64,000 nucleotides of DNA from Pseudomonas sp. PD9R (GCF_019200975.1 NZ_JAHTMR010000010.1:62001-126000); one strand, 5' to 3'. Shown: positions 52,749-62,142, numbered from the stretch's first letter. Notes: generated from the letters alone by a model not told the origin. Numbers and translations: made by a program.

Positions 52749-53654
52749 GTGCGCCAGCGTTATTTAGCCTTGCTCAGTGTGTTTGCCAGCCTTCCTGCGA
52801 TGGCGCTCACTTTCCAGACGCGTCTGGAGAGCATCGAGTGGACGGTCGAAGGTGACAAGTTCGAATGCCGCCTGACCCAACCGATCACCGATTTCGGTTC
52901 GGGCGAGTTCGTGCGCCGCGCTGGGGAGCAGGCGACGTTTCGTCTGAAAGCCTACAACCCGATGATGGGCGGCGGTTCGGCCACCTTGCTGGCCGCTGCC
53001 GCGCCGTGGCAGCCGGGGCGTGGTGATATCAATCTGGGTACGGTAAGAGTCGGCAGCGGCAATGTGTTATTCAATAGTTCGCAGGTCCAGGCCGGGCGCC
53101 TTATCAGCGGCCTGATGGATGGACGCAGCCCTGTGGTCCGGCATTCGTCAGGTGATGGCCGTGTATCGGAAGTGCGCTTGCTGCCGGTCAAGTTCAACAA
53201 GGCCTTTGCGGATTATCAAGGGTGTGTTGCCAAACTACTGCCGCAGAATTTCGAACAGGTGAAGCAATCTGAAGTCGGCTTCCCCGGGGGCGGCATCGAT
53301 CTGGATGCGGCGGCGAAAGCCAAGCTGCAAGTGATGCTGGAGTATATGAAGGCCGATCCGACGGTTAATCACATCGAACTGGATGGCCATTCCGACAACA
53401 GCGGCAACCGTTTGACCAACCGCGAGTTATCGCGTCGCCGGGCCTTGGCGGTCATGGAGTTCTTCAAGGCCAACGGCATCCAGGAGTCGCAAATTACCCT
53501 GCGGTTCCACGGTGAACGTTATCCGTTAGCGCCCAATTCCAACAACGCCAATCGCTCGAAAAACCGTCGGGTGGCGGTACGTCTGGAGCGTGGAGCGCCG
53601 GCCGAACAAGTGGCTCCGCAAGCTATGAAGCCGGCCACGTCGGCAACTTCCTGA
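52749..53654 (+). CDS. motY: OmpA-family flagellar motor protein MotY
   Basis: A 301-residue periplasmic protein of the T ring that stabilises stators in polar flagella. A GTG at 52749 follows GGAGCC and opens a signal peptide (RQRYLALLSVFASLPAMA). The MotY N-terminal domain follows (LTFQTRLESIEWTVEGDKFECRLTQPITDFGSGEFV). The C-terminal OmpA peptidoglycan-binding domain has IELDGHSDNSGNRLTNRELSRRRALAVMEFF and NRSKNRRVAVRLE. It is a flagellar gene away from the main clusters, as is usual for Pseudomonas. Confidence 0.93.
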   Translation: MRQRYLALLSVFASLPAMALTFQTRLESIEWTVEGDKFECRLTQPITDFGSGEFVRRAGEQATFRLKAYNPMMGGGSATLLAAAAPWQPGRGDINLGTVRVGSGNVLFNSSQVQAGRLISGLMDGRSPVVRHSSGDGRVSEVRLLPVKFNKAFADYQGCVAKLLPQNFEQVKQSEVGFPGGGIDLDAAAKAKLQVMLEYMKADPTVNHIELDGHSDNSGNRLTNRELSRRRALAVMEFFKANGIQESQITLRFHGERYPLAPNSNNANRSKNRRVAVRLERGAPAEQVAPQAMKPATSATS

Positions 53655-53783
53655 CTTGTCGGTCATCGTCGCGCCCTCGACATAATCTGTCGCTTCGTCG
53701 TCATAAGCTGTCGCGCCACTGTAAATTATCCTGCATGAGCGGTAGACTTCCCGGCTTTCCGTAGAACCCCGTGGAGTGATGGC

Positions 53784-55001
<1,218 letters not shown>

Positions 55002-55022
55002 GACCTTTGAGCGTTTGATGGA

Positions 55023-55053
55023 TTTGTGGCCTCGTCATCGATGAGGCCACAAA
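55023..55053 (+). terminator. Hairpin after argG
   Basis: TTTGTGGCCTC (55023-55033) pairs perfectly with GAGGCCACAAA (55043-55053). The downstream bases are not a clean T-run, so it is a moderate terminator candidate. Confidence 0.5.
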
Positions 55054-55146
55054 CCTCAAATTCTGTTTGCCTGTCATTGCGATACCACGTGTTCGTTGTC
55101 ACTTGCTTCTACCTTCCCTCTGCTTCTCTTTCCTCCAAACCCTGCG

Positions 55147-55854
55147 TTACTGCTGATCGCCATGTTGCGGTTGGCTGCTCTGGTCAATGACTGTGACCTC
55201 ATGTGAATTCAAATTGTAAGCAGCACAAAATCTGATGCTGTCGCGTTTTCGCGCCTGCTTTGAGTGCTTGAATGCGCTTTCTTTCAGTACCATCTCCGAT
55301 TTTGCATTAGTCAGAAACAAAACCACGCGCGCCGTTTCCTGTGGCTTTTGGATTTTTTCCAGTAAAGCGCCGAACTCGATTTTTTTGTTAACCCAGCGTG
55401 TATCAATGATGTACAGCTCTTTCAGCAGCTCGGGCACGCGGATGTGATGCGGCGTCGAAAAGAGACTGTGTAAGCCGATTTCCGCAGGTGGGGCCTGGGC
55501 AGGGCCAGGAGGCGAACTGGATCGCCGATTGGCCAAAGACGTCTGCCGTTTACTGTTTTTACGTGAAATCGTCGGGTCGTTGTTATCCGGGTGTTCAGTA
55601 CTGTCCAGAATTTTTAAGAAGTGTTTTCCCTTTTCAAAATCCGAAGGTGCATACAGCGATCGATAATTGAAGTTGAGTGTGGCGAAGAAAAGAAGCAGTA
55701 AGTAAAAAGGAAAGCTGATCAGGAACCAGATGTAAATCTCTCTTTCTTTGTTGTCCAGAAAGGGCAGGGAGACAGCCGCCGATGTTTCAGACAGTGTTGC
55801 GAATATCGCGATAACGGTCATGGGGTTGGTGATTCTTTTTTTGATATTTGTCAT
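55147..55854 (-). CDS. Membrane protein of unknown function, accessory
   Basis: A 235-residue protein not assigned to a named family. Two hydrophobic N-terminal segments lie at residues about 11-31 (NPMTVIAIFATLSETSAAVSL) and 40-62 (IYIWFLISFPFYLLLLFFATL). They are followed at once by NFNYRSLYAPSDFEKG, a motif that looks conserved. A Ser/Pro-rich linker (about 95-122) leads to a soluble C-terminal domain of about 110 residues (VPELLKELYIIDTRWVNKKIEFGALL and RVVLFLTNAKSEMVL). Base composition is lower in GC than its neighbours, suggesting transfer. No partner gene lies within 500 bases. Confidence 0.75.
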   Translation of the reverse strand: MTNIKKRITNPMTVIAIFATLSETSAAVSLPFLDNKEREIYIWFLISFPFYLLLLFFATLNFNYRSLYAPSDFEKGKHFLKILDSTEHPDNNDPTISRKNSKRQTSLANRRSSSPPGPAQAPPAEIGLHSLFSTPHHIRVPELLKELYIIDTRWVNKKIEFGALLEKIQKPQETARVVLFLTNAKSEMVLKESAFKHSKQARKRDSIRFCAAYNLNSHEVTVIDQSSQPQHGDQQ

Positions 55855-56416
55855 ATTTTATACTCATGTAAGTTGGTCTTTTCTCAGTTAGATGATTGGG
55901 TTTGTTTATTTGGTTTTTGTCAGTTTATCTGTAATGTTTGTTGTGTGGGTATCTCTATTTTGGCGAAAAGGCTCTTTATGTTGGTTGGGCGTTGTTTTGC
56001 TGTGTTAATAATTTTGTTGTCGTATGTACGTAATGATTGTTCATGTTGGGTTTTCTGCTGTAAGAGGATGTGGATACCTCATGTATGATATTTCTGGTGT
56101 GAATAGAAAGTCTGAAAATATCGGTTACTTTTCAGCCCTGGTTCGATGATTGTTGTGTGCCGGATTGCTGTTTTCGACACTTTCGTGAGCGATTTTTTGA
56201 CGTGAATCGATACAAAAAATTGTAGAAAATCGATTGGTACTCAGCTGAGTTTAGTTTTCGAGGCATTCTGATAGCGGTTTTTTTGTAAGACTAATCCGCG
56301 ATATTCGTAGGGAATGTCTCTTGGTGTGGGTGGCTGGGGGGGGCGGCATGCCAAGGGTGAAACGACTAGGCTATTGTGCGGGCTCTAAAAATTCGAACAG
56401 CGAAATTGGACTGCCC
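55855..56416. other. AT-rich non-coding stretch of the accessory patch
   Basis: 562 bases, strikingly T-rich compared with the rest of the window, and with no convincing gene. A plus-strand frame at 55873-56088 is rich in Cys, Phe and Val and looks random. A run of eight G lies at 56336-56343, 73 bases before the response-regulator start. Promoters for both neighbouring genes are presumably here. Confidence 0.6.
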
Positions 56417-57043
56417 ATGAATAAAGTGCTGATCGTGGATGATCATCCCGTCATCCGTCTTGCGGTACGTATGCTGATGGAACGTCATGGCTACGAAGTC
56501 ATTGCAGAAACAGATAATGGCGTGGATGCATTGCAACTTGCCCGCGAATATATGCCAGACATTGTCATTCTGGATATCGGAATACCGAAGCTGGATGGGC
56601 TGGAAGTTATTGCTCGACTGGCGTCGACAGGAATGACGATGAAAGTGTTGATACTGACATCCCAGGCACCGGGGCATTTTTCCATGCGTTGCATGCAGTC
56701 GGGGGCCGCCGGGTATGTCTGCAAACAACAGGATCTGACTGAGTTGCTCAGTGCAATAAAAGCTGTTTTGTCCGGCTACAGTTATTTTCCCAATCAGGCA
56801 CTGCATACCGTACGCGCAAGTCTTGGGAACGCCAGTGAAGCTGATATGGTTGACCGTCTGTCTGGGCGGGAAATGATGGTCTTGCAACAGTTGGCCAAGG
56901 GCAAGACTAACAAGGAAATTGCTGACGGGATGTTCCTCAGCAACAAGACCGTCAGCACTTATAAGACTCGCTTGCTGTTGAAACTCAATGCGCGGTCATT
57001 GGTTGACCTGATTGAATTGGCTCAACGCAATGGGCTGGTGTAG
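56417..57043 (+). CDS. LuxR/NarL-family response regulator (EvgA/RcsB-like)
   Basis: A 208-residue two-component regulator. The receiver domain (residues 1-120: NKVLIVDDHPVIRLAVRMLMERHGYEV, phospho-acceptor Asp in IVILDIGIPKLDGLEV, Thr in VLILTSQAP, Lys in GYVCKQQDL) is followed by a LuxR-type HTH (LSGREMMVLQQLAKGKTNKEIADGMFLSNKTVSTYKTRLLLKL). The ATG at 56417 starts the fold; the longer frame runs through a G-run and is not needed. No sensor kinase is adjacent, so it is an orphan. Confidence 0.92.
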   Translation: MNKVLIVDDHPVIRLAVRMLMERHGYEVIAETDNGVDALQLAREYMPDIVILDIGIPKLDGLEVIARLASTGMTMKVLILTSQAPGHFSMRCMQSGAAGYVCKQQDLTELLSAIKAVLSGYSYFPNQALHTVRASLGNASEADMVDRLSGREMMVLQQLAKGKTNKEIADGMFLSNKTVSTYKTRLLLKLNARSLVDLIELAQRNGLV

Positions 57044-57099
57044 TTCCATCAACCTATGACGAGGCGTGATGAACGGGCATTTATCGCGGTTCGCACAAA

Positions 57100-57130
57100 G
57101 AAAAAAGCCTCCGTTTCGGGAGGCTTTTCA
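57100..57130 (+). terminator. Terminator between the response regulator and the PA3496-family gene
   Basis: AAAAGCCTCC pairs with GGAGGCTTTT around GTTTCG. The genes on both sides converge on it. Confidence 0.87.
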
Positions 57131-57134
57131 GGTG

Positions 57135-57314
57135 TCATAAATCAAAATCGTAATCGGCCAATTGCTTTTGCAATCGGCGCTCCTCCAGCAGATTGTCGAT
57201 GGTACGGCGTTTGCTCAGGTTGGTTTTCGCTACTTCAACCACCGGTTCAGCGTCGTCCGCCTCTGCGGGGGTAAAGTCGTCTTCTACGTCCAATTGCTCT
57301 TTGCCAGTGCTCAT
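57135..57314 (-). CDS. PA3496-family small protein
   Basis: A 59-residue product (MSTGKEQLDVEDDFTPAEAD, an acidic centre, then LSKRRTIDNLLEERRLQKQL and a tail ending ADYDFDL). The acidic N-terminal half and basic, helical C-terminal half fit the PA3496 family, which sits next to nth in P. aeruginosa as here. The function is unknown. It is easily missed because of its length. Confidence 0.8.
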   Translation of the reverse strand: MSTGKEQLDVEDDFTPAEADDAEPVVEVAKTNLSKRRTIDNLLEERRLQKQLADYDFDL

Positions 57315-57420
57315 TTAGTTACTCCAGGCTAAGACTGCCTTTGGGGCTCCTTATATCGACATTCTCCCGGCGGGTAAAAAAGATTTTTTCAATCGATAAA
57401 TCAATAAACCTAATAGCGCC

Positions 57421-58059
57421 TCAATCGTCCGAGGTCTTTTGTTTGTATTCGCACAAATCTTCGATGCGGCAACTGCCGCAGCGCGGCTTGCGGGCCAGGC
57501 AGACATAGCGTCCGTGAAGGATCAGCCAGTGATGGGAATCGAGCAGAAATTCTTTCGGCACGAACTTCATCAGTTTTTTCTCGACCTCGACCACATTCTT
57601 GCCTGGCGCAATGCCGGTCCGGTTGCTGACGCGGAAAATATGAGTGTCCACGGCCATGGTCAGCTGACGGAATGCGGTATTGAGCACGACGTTGGCGGTC
57701 TTGCGGCCCACGCCGGGCAGGGCTTCCAGTTCCTCACGGGTCTGCGGTACTTCGCCTGCATGGCGCTCCACCAGCAAGCGACAGGTTTCAATCACGTTTT
57801 TTGCTTTGCTGTTATAAAGCCCGATGGTCTTGATGTAGTTCGATAACCCTTCGACACCCAGGGCATGAATTGCCTCCGGAGTGTTGGCTATCGGGAACAG
57901 TTTTGCCGTGGCCTTGTTGACGCCGACATCGGTCGATTGCGCCGAAAGTATCACCGCAATCAGCAACTCAAACGGTGAGGAATAGGCCAGTTCGGTCTTC
58001 GGTTCCGGATTGTCTTCGTGCAGTCTGCGGAATATTTCCAGACGTTTTGCGGCATTCAT
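57421..58059 (-). CDS. nth: Endonuclease III
   Basis: DNA glycosylase/AP lyase for oxidised pyrimidines, 212 residues. The helix-hairpin-helix plus GPD region is LEALPGVGRKTANVVLNTAFRQLTMAVDTHIFRVSNRTG, with the catalytic Lys and Asp. The C-terminal 4Fe-4S loop (CLARKPRCGSCRIEDLC) has the C-x6-C-x2-C-x5-C spacing. It follows rnfE by 25 bases, the widespread rnf-nth arrangement. Confidence 0.97.
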   Translation of the reverse strand: MNAAKRLEIFRRLHEDNPEPKTELAYSSPFELLIAVILSAQSTDVGVNKATAKLFPIANTPEAIHALGVEGLSNYIKTIGLYNSKAKNVIETCRLLVERHAGEVPQTREELEALPGVGRKTANVVLNTAFRQLTMAVDTHIFRVSNRTGIAPGKNVVEVEKKLMKFVPKEFLLDSHHWLILHGRYVCLARKPRCGSCRIEDLCEYKQKTSDD

Positions 58060-58084
58060 GGGCAGTGCTTTTCCTTGAAAACGG

Positions 58085-58672
58085 TCAGTGTGAGGATTTC
58101 GGTCGGTGCCAGGCTTGCCACGCGGCGATCATCAACCCCAGCAGGATGAAGCCGCCTGGCGCCAGCGTGGCCAGGCGCAAGCCGCCGTCGGCGGTCAGAA
58201 ACCATCCTTGCCAGTCCGCTTGCGAAGCGCCAGCCATCCAGGGCAGATGGCTGCCAAGAGTCCCGCTGCCGATGAGTTCGCGCAACAAGCTCATGACCAG
58301 CATCAGCCCGCCGAACATAACGCACAAGCGCGTGCGATCTCGAAGGGAACGCCGGGAAAAACCGGTCTGCTCCAAAACGACGCATTGCAGCGCGATCAAA
58401 CCTGAATAGATCCCCAAATGCTGATGCCATTGCAGTGACCAGACTTGCGCGCCAAGCTGCGCGCAACTGGTCAGTGTGGCGGCGAGCAATACGCTTGTCA
58501 GTAGGTGCGTCGCCGGGAGCAGTCGCGGGCGTAAGGCGTTCATGCACAGGCTAAATGCGCTGACGACGACGATGAGCATCAGCCACAGACCCACAGCGCT
58601 GACCAGTGAGCCCGTAGCGCCAATCAACGGCGCAAGCATCAGCGAGTTCTGCAGAACCGATGACTTATTCAT
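58085..58672 (-). CDS. rnfE: Rnf-like electron transport complex subunit E
   Basis: A 195-residue membrane protein with about six spans, homologous to RnfE/RsxE/NqrD. LMLAPLIGAT replaces the usual LGLCPLLAVT, so the first cluster cysteine is Ala (Ala14). The second position seems kept in LIALQCVVLEQTG (Cys97). LLRELIGSGTLG and LAPGGFILLGLMIA are conserved. The ATG at 58672 overlaps rnfG by 8 bases. Confidence 0.85.
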   Translation of the reverse strand: MNKSSVLQNSLMLAPLIGATGSLVSAVGLWLMLIVVVSAFSLCMNALRPRLLPATHLLTSVLLAATLTSCAQLGAQVWSLQWHQHLGIYSGLIALQCVVLEQTGFSRRSLRDRTRLCVMFGGLMLVMSLLRELIGSGTLGSHLPWMAGASQADWQGWFLTADGGLRLATLAPGGFILLGLMIAAWQAWHRPKSSH

Positions 58673-59276
58673 GTGACGGGTTCCCGAGCAGCGGTTGCCG
58701 GTGCTCATCGAAGTAGCGCAGCGCGTCATGGGTGGCGTTGATCACCGCTCTTGAGGTGATGGTGGCCCCGGCAATCTGGTCGAATTGGCCCTGATCCTTT
58801 TTCAAGGCCCAGCCATTGTCGCCAGGCTCGGCTCGGGACTTGCCGGAAAACATCTGAAGCCAGGCATTGGGCCAGTCGGCGATTCGCGCACCCAGTCCGG
58901 GGGTTTCCGATTGCTTGAGGGTTTTGACGCCCACCAGCCTGCCGTTGGAATCAATGGCAATCAGCAGCTCGATGGCGCCGGCATAGCCCAGGGTCTGGCA
59001 GCGTAGCAACACCGCATAGGGTTTGTCGGCCTTGGTCGCCCTGTAGCCGCCCAGCAGGGTGCTATTGGTCAACGTAATGTTTTCCAGTGTGAGTGGCTGT
59101 TCCAGCGGCTGATTGTCATAACTGTCGGGCGGTAGCAGGTCTAGCAGGTTGCGACTGTCGATCAGGCGTTGTTCGCCCGTTATGTGCGGCGCGCTACTGC
59201 GCTGCGCCCAATACGTCAGACCCATGCCAAGGCCTGCCAGTATCGCCAGAATCACCAAGCTCGACGCTCGTTTCAT
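58665..59276 (-). CDS. rnfG: Rnf-like electron transport complex subunit G
   Basis: A 203-residue single-span protein with a periplasmic FMN-binding domain. The N-terminal anchor is SSLVILAILAGLGMGLTYW. QSETPGLGARIADW and the covalent-flavin motif AGATITSRAV (acceptor Thr172) are present, so this subunit looks functional. The ATG at 59276 overlaps the rnfD stop by 4 bases; the much longer open frame upstream is antisense-like and unsupported. Confidence 0.88.
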   Translation of the reverse strand: MKRASSLVILAILAGLGMGLTYWAQRSSAPHITGEQRLIDSRNLLDLLPPDSYDNQPLEQPLTLENITLTNSTLLGGYRATKADKPYAVLLRCQTLGYAGAIELLIAIDSNGRLVGVKTLKQSETPGLGARIADWPNAWLQMFSGKSRAEPGDNGWALKKDQGQFDQIAGATITSRAVINATHDALRYFDEHRQPLLGNPSHE

Positions 59277-60259
59277 GAAGTAAACCGCTCCTGCCTGGAC
59301 GCGATAATCCGCTCCAGCGCTGGTACACACAGGTTCATCAACAGCACGGCGAACGCCACGCCGTCCGGATAGCCGCCCCACGTGCGAATCAGATACGTCA
59401 GCAGGCCGACACCCATGCCGAACAGCAGTCGCGCACCGGGGCTTTTTGCACCGGACACCGGCTCTGTCACGATAAAAAATGCCCCCAGCATGCTTGCACC
59501 GCTGAGCAGATGAAACAGCGGGGAGCCATGGGAATCGGAACCCGAACCGTTCCAGCACAACAAACTGATAATGAACAGGCTGCCGAGCATGCCAACCGGC
59601 GCATGCCAGCTGAACACTCGGCGTTGCAGCAGAAATGCACCGCCCGCCAAAAATGCCAGACTCACCCATTCCACGCCTCGACCACCGAAATGACCGAACG
59701 CCGGGTTTGTGGAGAACAGTTCATCCATGGTCAGGCTTTTGTTGATTCGCAATGTGTCCAGCGCCGTGGCCTGGACCCAGGCATCCGGCAACTGAGCAAA
59801 AGCGAAGACCTGCTGCAAACCTCCCGCCAGGTCCATGCCGTGGGACGACGGCCAGTGGGTCATCTGCTGCGGAAACGTCACCAGTACCAAGGCGAAGCCG
59901 AGCATCGCCGGGTTGAATGGATTCTTGCCAACGCCACCATACAAATGTTTGCCGAACAGCATCGCGAGAGCGGCGGCGCTGACGGTCAGCCACCAAGGGC
60001 AGTACGGCGGCAGGGCCAGCGCCAGCAACGTGGCGCTGACCAGTGCGCTGCCGTCACTCAATGTTGGCTTGAGTGGTCGCTTGCGCAACTGCAGCACGGC
60101 CGCTTCAACGGCCAAAGCGCTCACGCCAGACAGGATCAGGTTGATCAAGATTCCCCAGCCGTAAAACCAGAACAACGCCAGCATCCCCGGCAGCGTGGCC
60201 AGTAGCACCAGCTTCATGGCCTGCTGAAGGCGTTCGTCGACCGATTCAAGGGGCGACAT
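59273..60259 (-). CDS. rnfD: Rnf-like electron transport complex subunit D
   Basis: A 328-residue membrane protein of the RnfD/NqrB family. Conserved parts are LSDGSALVSATLLALALPP, MLFGKHLYGGVGKNPFNPAMLGFALVLVTFP, and SGASMLGAFFIVTEPVSG. The likely flavinylation site is QATALDTLR (Thr165), where the usual Pro after AT is Ala. Its start overlaps the end of rnfB by 14 bases (20 if the ATG at 60265 is used), where rnfC would be expected. Confidence 0.88.
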   Translation of the reverse strand: MSPLESVDERLQQAMKLVLLATLPGMLALFWFYGWGILINLILSGVSALAVEAAVLQLRKRPLKPTLSDGSALVSATLLALALPPYCPWWLTVSAAALAMLFGKHLYGGVGKNPFNPAMLGFALVLVTFPQQMTHWPSSHGMDLAGGLQQVFAFAQLPDAWVQATALDTLRINKSLTMDELFSTNPAFGHFGGRGVEWVSLAFLAGGAFLLQRRVFSWHAPVGMLGSLFIISLLCWNGSGSDSHGSPLFHLLSGASMLGAFFIVTEPVSGAKSPGARLLFGMGVGLLTYLIRTWGGYPDGVAFAVLLMNLCVPALERIIASRQERFTS

Positions 60260-61460
60260 AGGCATCCACCTGACGCTCGGCTTCCTGCAGGCGAGCGCGA
60301 GCCTTGTCGATCAGTTCGACGGGGGCGTCGGCGCGACGTTCGAGTTTGCTTACGTCGGCCCGGGCGTAGGCCAGTTCCGTCTTCAGTTGTCGAAGCTGGT
60401 GGTCGATGGCGCGCTTTTCGACACGCGCCAACGGCGGCACGGGTTGCTCACTGACTGCTTCGGCGGCATGCAAGGCTTGCTCAGCCTCGCTGAGAGCACG
60501 CTCCAGTGCCTCGATTTGTTCCGCGGAAGTTTCGCTGGCCTGGGCTTTTTTCAGTTCGGCGCGGCGCATGGCCAACTGGATCTTCGCCCGTTTCAGCTCG
60601 GCATCCTTCGCTGGAGCTGCCACGGGCGCTGGTGCGGGCGGTGCAGCATTTTCCAACTGCGCCAACGCGTGCTCGGCGGCTTCGAACTGCTGTTGCAGGA
60701 CGATCAGTTGCGTTTGCTGTTCAAAGGTCGGCGGATGGCCGAAGGCCTTGAGCGATTTGTTCAGTTGCGCCCGGCTCATCGCCAGATCGATCTTGGCTTT
60801 TTTCAACGCCGCATCGGCAGTGGCGGCCTTCTGTGCACGGACGCGTTCAAGGGCGGCCTGTACCGGGTCAAGCGTCACCTCGCTTGGCTGAGCGACACGT
60901 TGCGCCCGGGCCTGGCGTTCGGCGGCTTTTTGCGCTTCTTCTCGTTGCAATCGAGCGTTGCGCTGCTCGAAGCGTTGCCGTGCATGATTGCGTTTGGCGG
61001 CGCGGGATTGTTGTTCTTCAAGGCTGAACGCCAGGCCACCGACAATCGGCAGCACCGTGGCCGCCGGTAACGGGCGCATTTCGATGCAGTCCACCGGGCA
61101 TGGGGCCACGCAGAGGTCGCAGCCGGTGCATTCGTCGATGATCACCGTGTGCATCAGTTTGGCCGCGCCGACGATGGCGTCGACGGGGCAGGCCTGGATG
61201 CATTTGGTGCAACCGATGCATTCGGCCTCGCGGATATAGGCAATTTGCGCCGGGGCCGAACCACGGCTGATATCCAGCTCCAGCACCGGCACATTCAGCA
61301 GGTCGGCCAGCGCACTGATGGTTTCGCGGCCACCCGGCGGGCACTTGTTAATGGGCTCACCATTGGCGATGCCTTCGGCGTAGGGCTTGCATCCTGGATG
61401 GCCGCACTTGCCGCATTGGGTTTGCGGCAGGAGCGCATCGATGCGTTGAATCAGACTCAT
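60246..61460 (-). CDS. rnfB: Rnf-like subunit B with an RnfC-like coiled-coil tail, no membrane anchor
   Basis: A 404-residue iron-sulfur protein. The N-terminal cluster domain has Cys16, 19, 24 and 40. Two ferredoxin 4Fe-4S sites use Cys81/84/87/121 and Cys91/111/114/117. It starts directly at LIQRIDALLPQTQCGKCGHPGC, without the N-terminal membrane helix normal for RnfB. After residue 145 comes a roughly 260-residue Ala/Glu/Lys/Arg-rich coiled coil with repeats near 218 (ALKKAKIDLAMSRAQLNK), 288 (ELKRAKIQLAMRRAELKK) and 351. This resembles the C-terminal tail of gammaproteobacterial RnfC. Confidence 0.87.
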   Translation of the reverse strand: MSLIQRIDALLPQTQCGKCGHPGCKPYAEGIANGEPINKCPPGGRETISALADLLNVPVLELDISRGSAPAQIAYIREAECIGCTKCIQACPVDAIVGAAKLMHTVIIDECTGCDLCVAPCPVDCIEMRPLPAATVLPIVGGLAFSLEEQQSRAAKRNHARQRFEQRNARLQREEAQKAAERQARAQRVAQPSEVTLDPVQAALERVRAQKAATADAALKKAKIDLAMSRAQLNKSLKAFGHPPTFEQQTQLIVLQQQFEAAEHALAQLENAAPPAPAPVAAPAKDAELKRAKIQLAMRRAELKKAQASETSAEQIEALERALSEAEQALHAAEAVSEQPVPPLARVEKRAIDHQLRQLKTELAYARADVSKLERRADAPVELIDKARARLQEAERQVDAYVAP

Positions 61461-62026
61461 GTTTTGATCAGTCCGCTGAATCCGAGAAAGGCCACTGCGA
61501 TCAAACCGGCACCGATCAGGTCGATCGGCAAACCGCGAAAGGGCAGGGGAACATCGTTATCAAGTGTGCGCTGGCGCAAGTCCTGGAACAGACTCAGCAC
61601 CAGCCAGAAACCCAGCCCGGCACCCAGGCTCAAGGCGGCGGCATGAAACAGTCCTTTGTCATCCTGGACGTTGAGCAGGGCTACGCCGAGAACGCCGGCA
61701 TTGCCCAATAAAAGTGGCCAAAGCCCTTCAAGCGACAGCGCCGAAAAAACCCGAGACAGCACCGTCAGCAGCGGGCTGATGAGCAGCACGCTCAGTGGCA
61801 AAAATACAAACAGGCGCAACGACGTCATTTCCAGCGGGATCAACAACCAGTGATAGAACGCGTAGCCGAGCAGGCCGACGATCAGCATCAGGCTGGTTGT
61901 CGCGATACCCAGCGCATGCACCTGCCTGCGTTCGCTGGCCAATAGCGGATCGACGCCCAGCGGCCAATGCAACACGAGGTTGTTGAGCAGAGCGGTGCTG
62001 ATTAGCGTAACTAGCACTTCGGTCAT
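61457..62026 (-). CDS. rnfA: Rnf-like electron transport complex subunit A
   Basis: A 189-residue membrane protein with about six spans, homologous to RnfA/RsxA/NqrE. The order of segments matches (LISTALLNNLVLHWPLGVDPLLASE, then PLLLGNAGVLGVALLN). The two cysteines that hold the intramembrane [2Fe-2S] cluster in the family are Asp26 and Ala110 here, and the protein contains no cysteine at all. The ATG at 62026 was chosen. It is first in the overlapping rnfABDGE series. Confidence 0.83.
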   Translation of the reverse strand: MTEVLVTLISTALLNNLVLHWPLGVDPLLASERRQVHALGIATTSLMLIVGLLGYAFYHWLLIPLEMTSLRLFVFLPLSVLLISPLLTVLSRVFSALSLEGLWPLLLGNAGVLGVALLNVQDDKGLFHAAALSLGAGLGFWLVLSLFQDLRQRTLDNDVPLPFRGLPIDLIGAGLIAVAFLGFSGLIKT

Positions 62027-62062
62027 AAGCATCCACACAGCGTCGCTGGCTGCTGAATCGTT

Positions 62063-62142
62063 CTGTAGGAGCTGCCGAAGGCTGCGATCTTTTGACGTTG
62101 TTTTTCAAGATCAAAAGATCGCAGCCTGCGCCAGCTCCTACA
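62063..62142. repeat. Intergenic palindrome (repeat-family copy N, head-out pair)
   Basis: CTGTAGGAGCTGCCGAAGGC and GCAGCCTGCGCCAGCTCCTA face outward around TTTTTCAAGATC. It lies upstream of rnfA and downstream of metG. Confidence 0.84.

Noticed and set aside
55873..56088. 71-codon frame in the AT-rich gap
   Set aside because: It has no ribosome-binding site or domain and its composition looks like translated T-rich non-coding DNA.
58056..58547. 163-codon minus-strand frame overlapping rnfE
   Set aside because: It is a shifted frame of rnfE, whose membrane-protein frame has clear RnfE similarity.
58665..59669. Longer frame in front of rnfG
   Set aside because: The extra 131 codons lie over rnfD in another frame and show no conservation; the ATG at 59276 starts a normal RnfG anchor.
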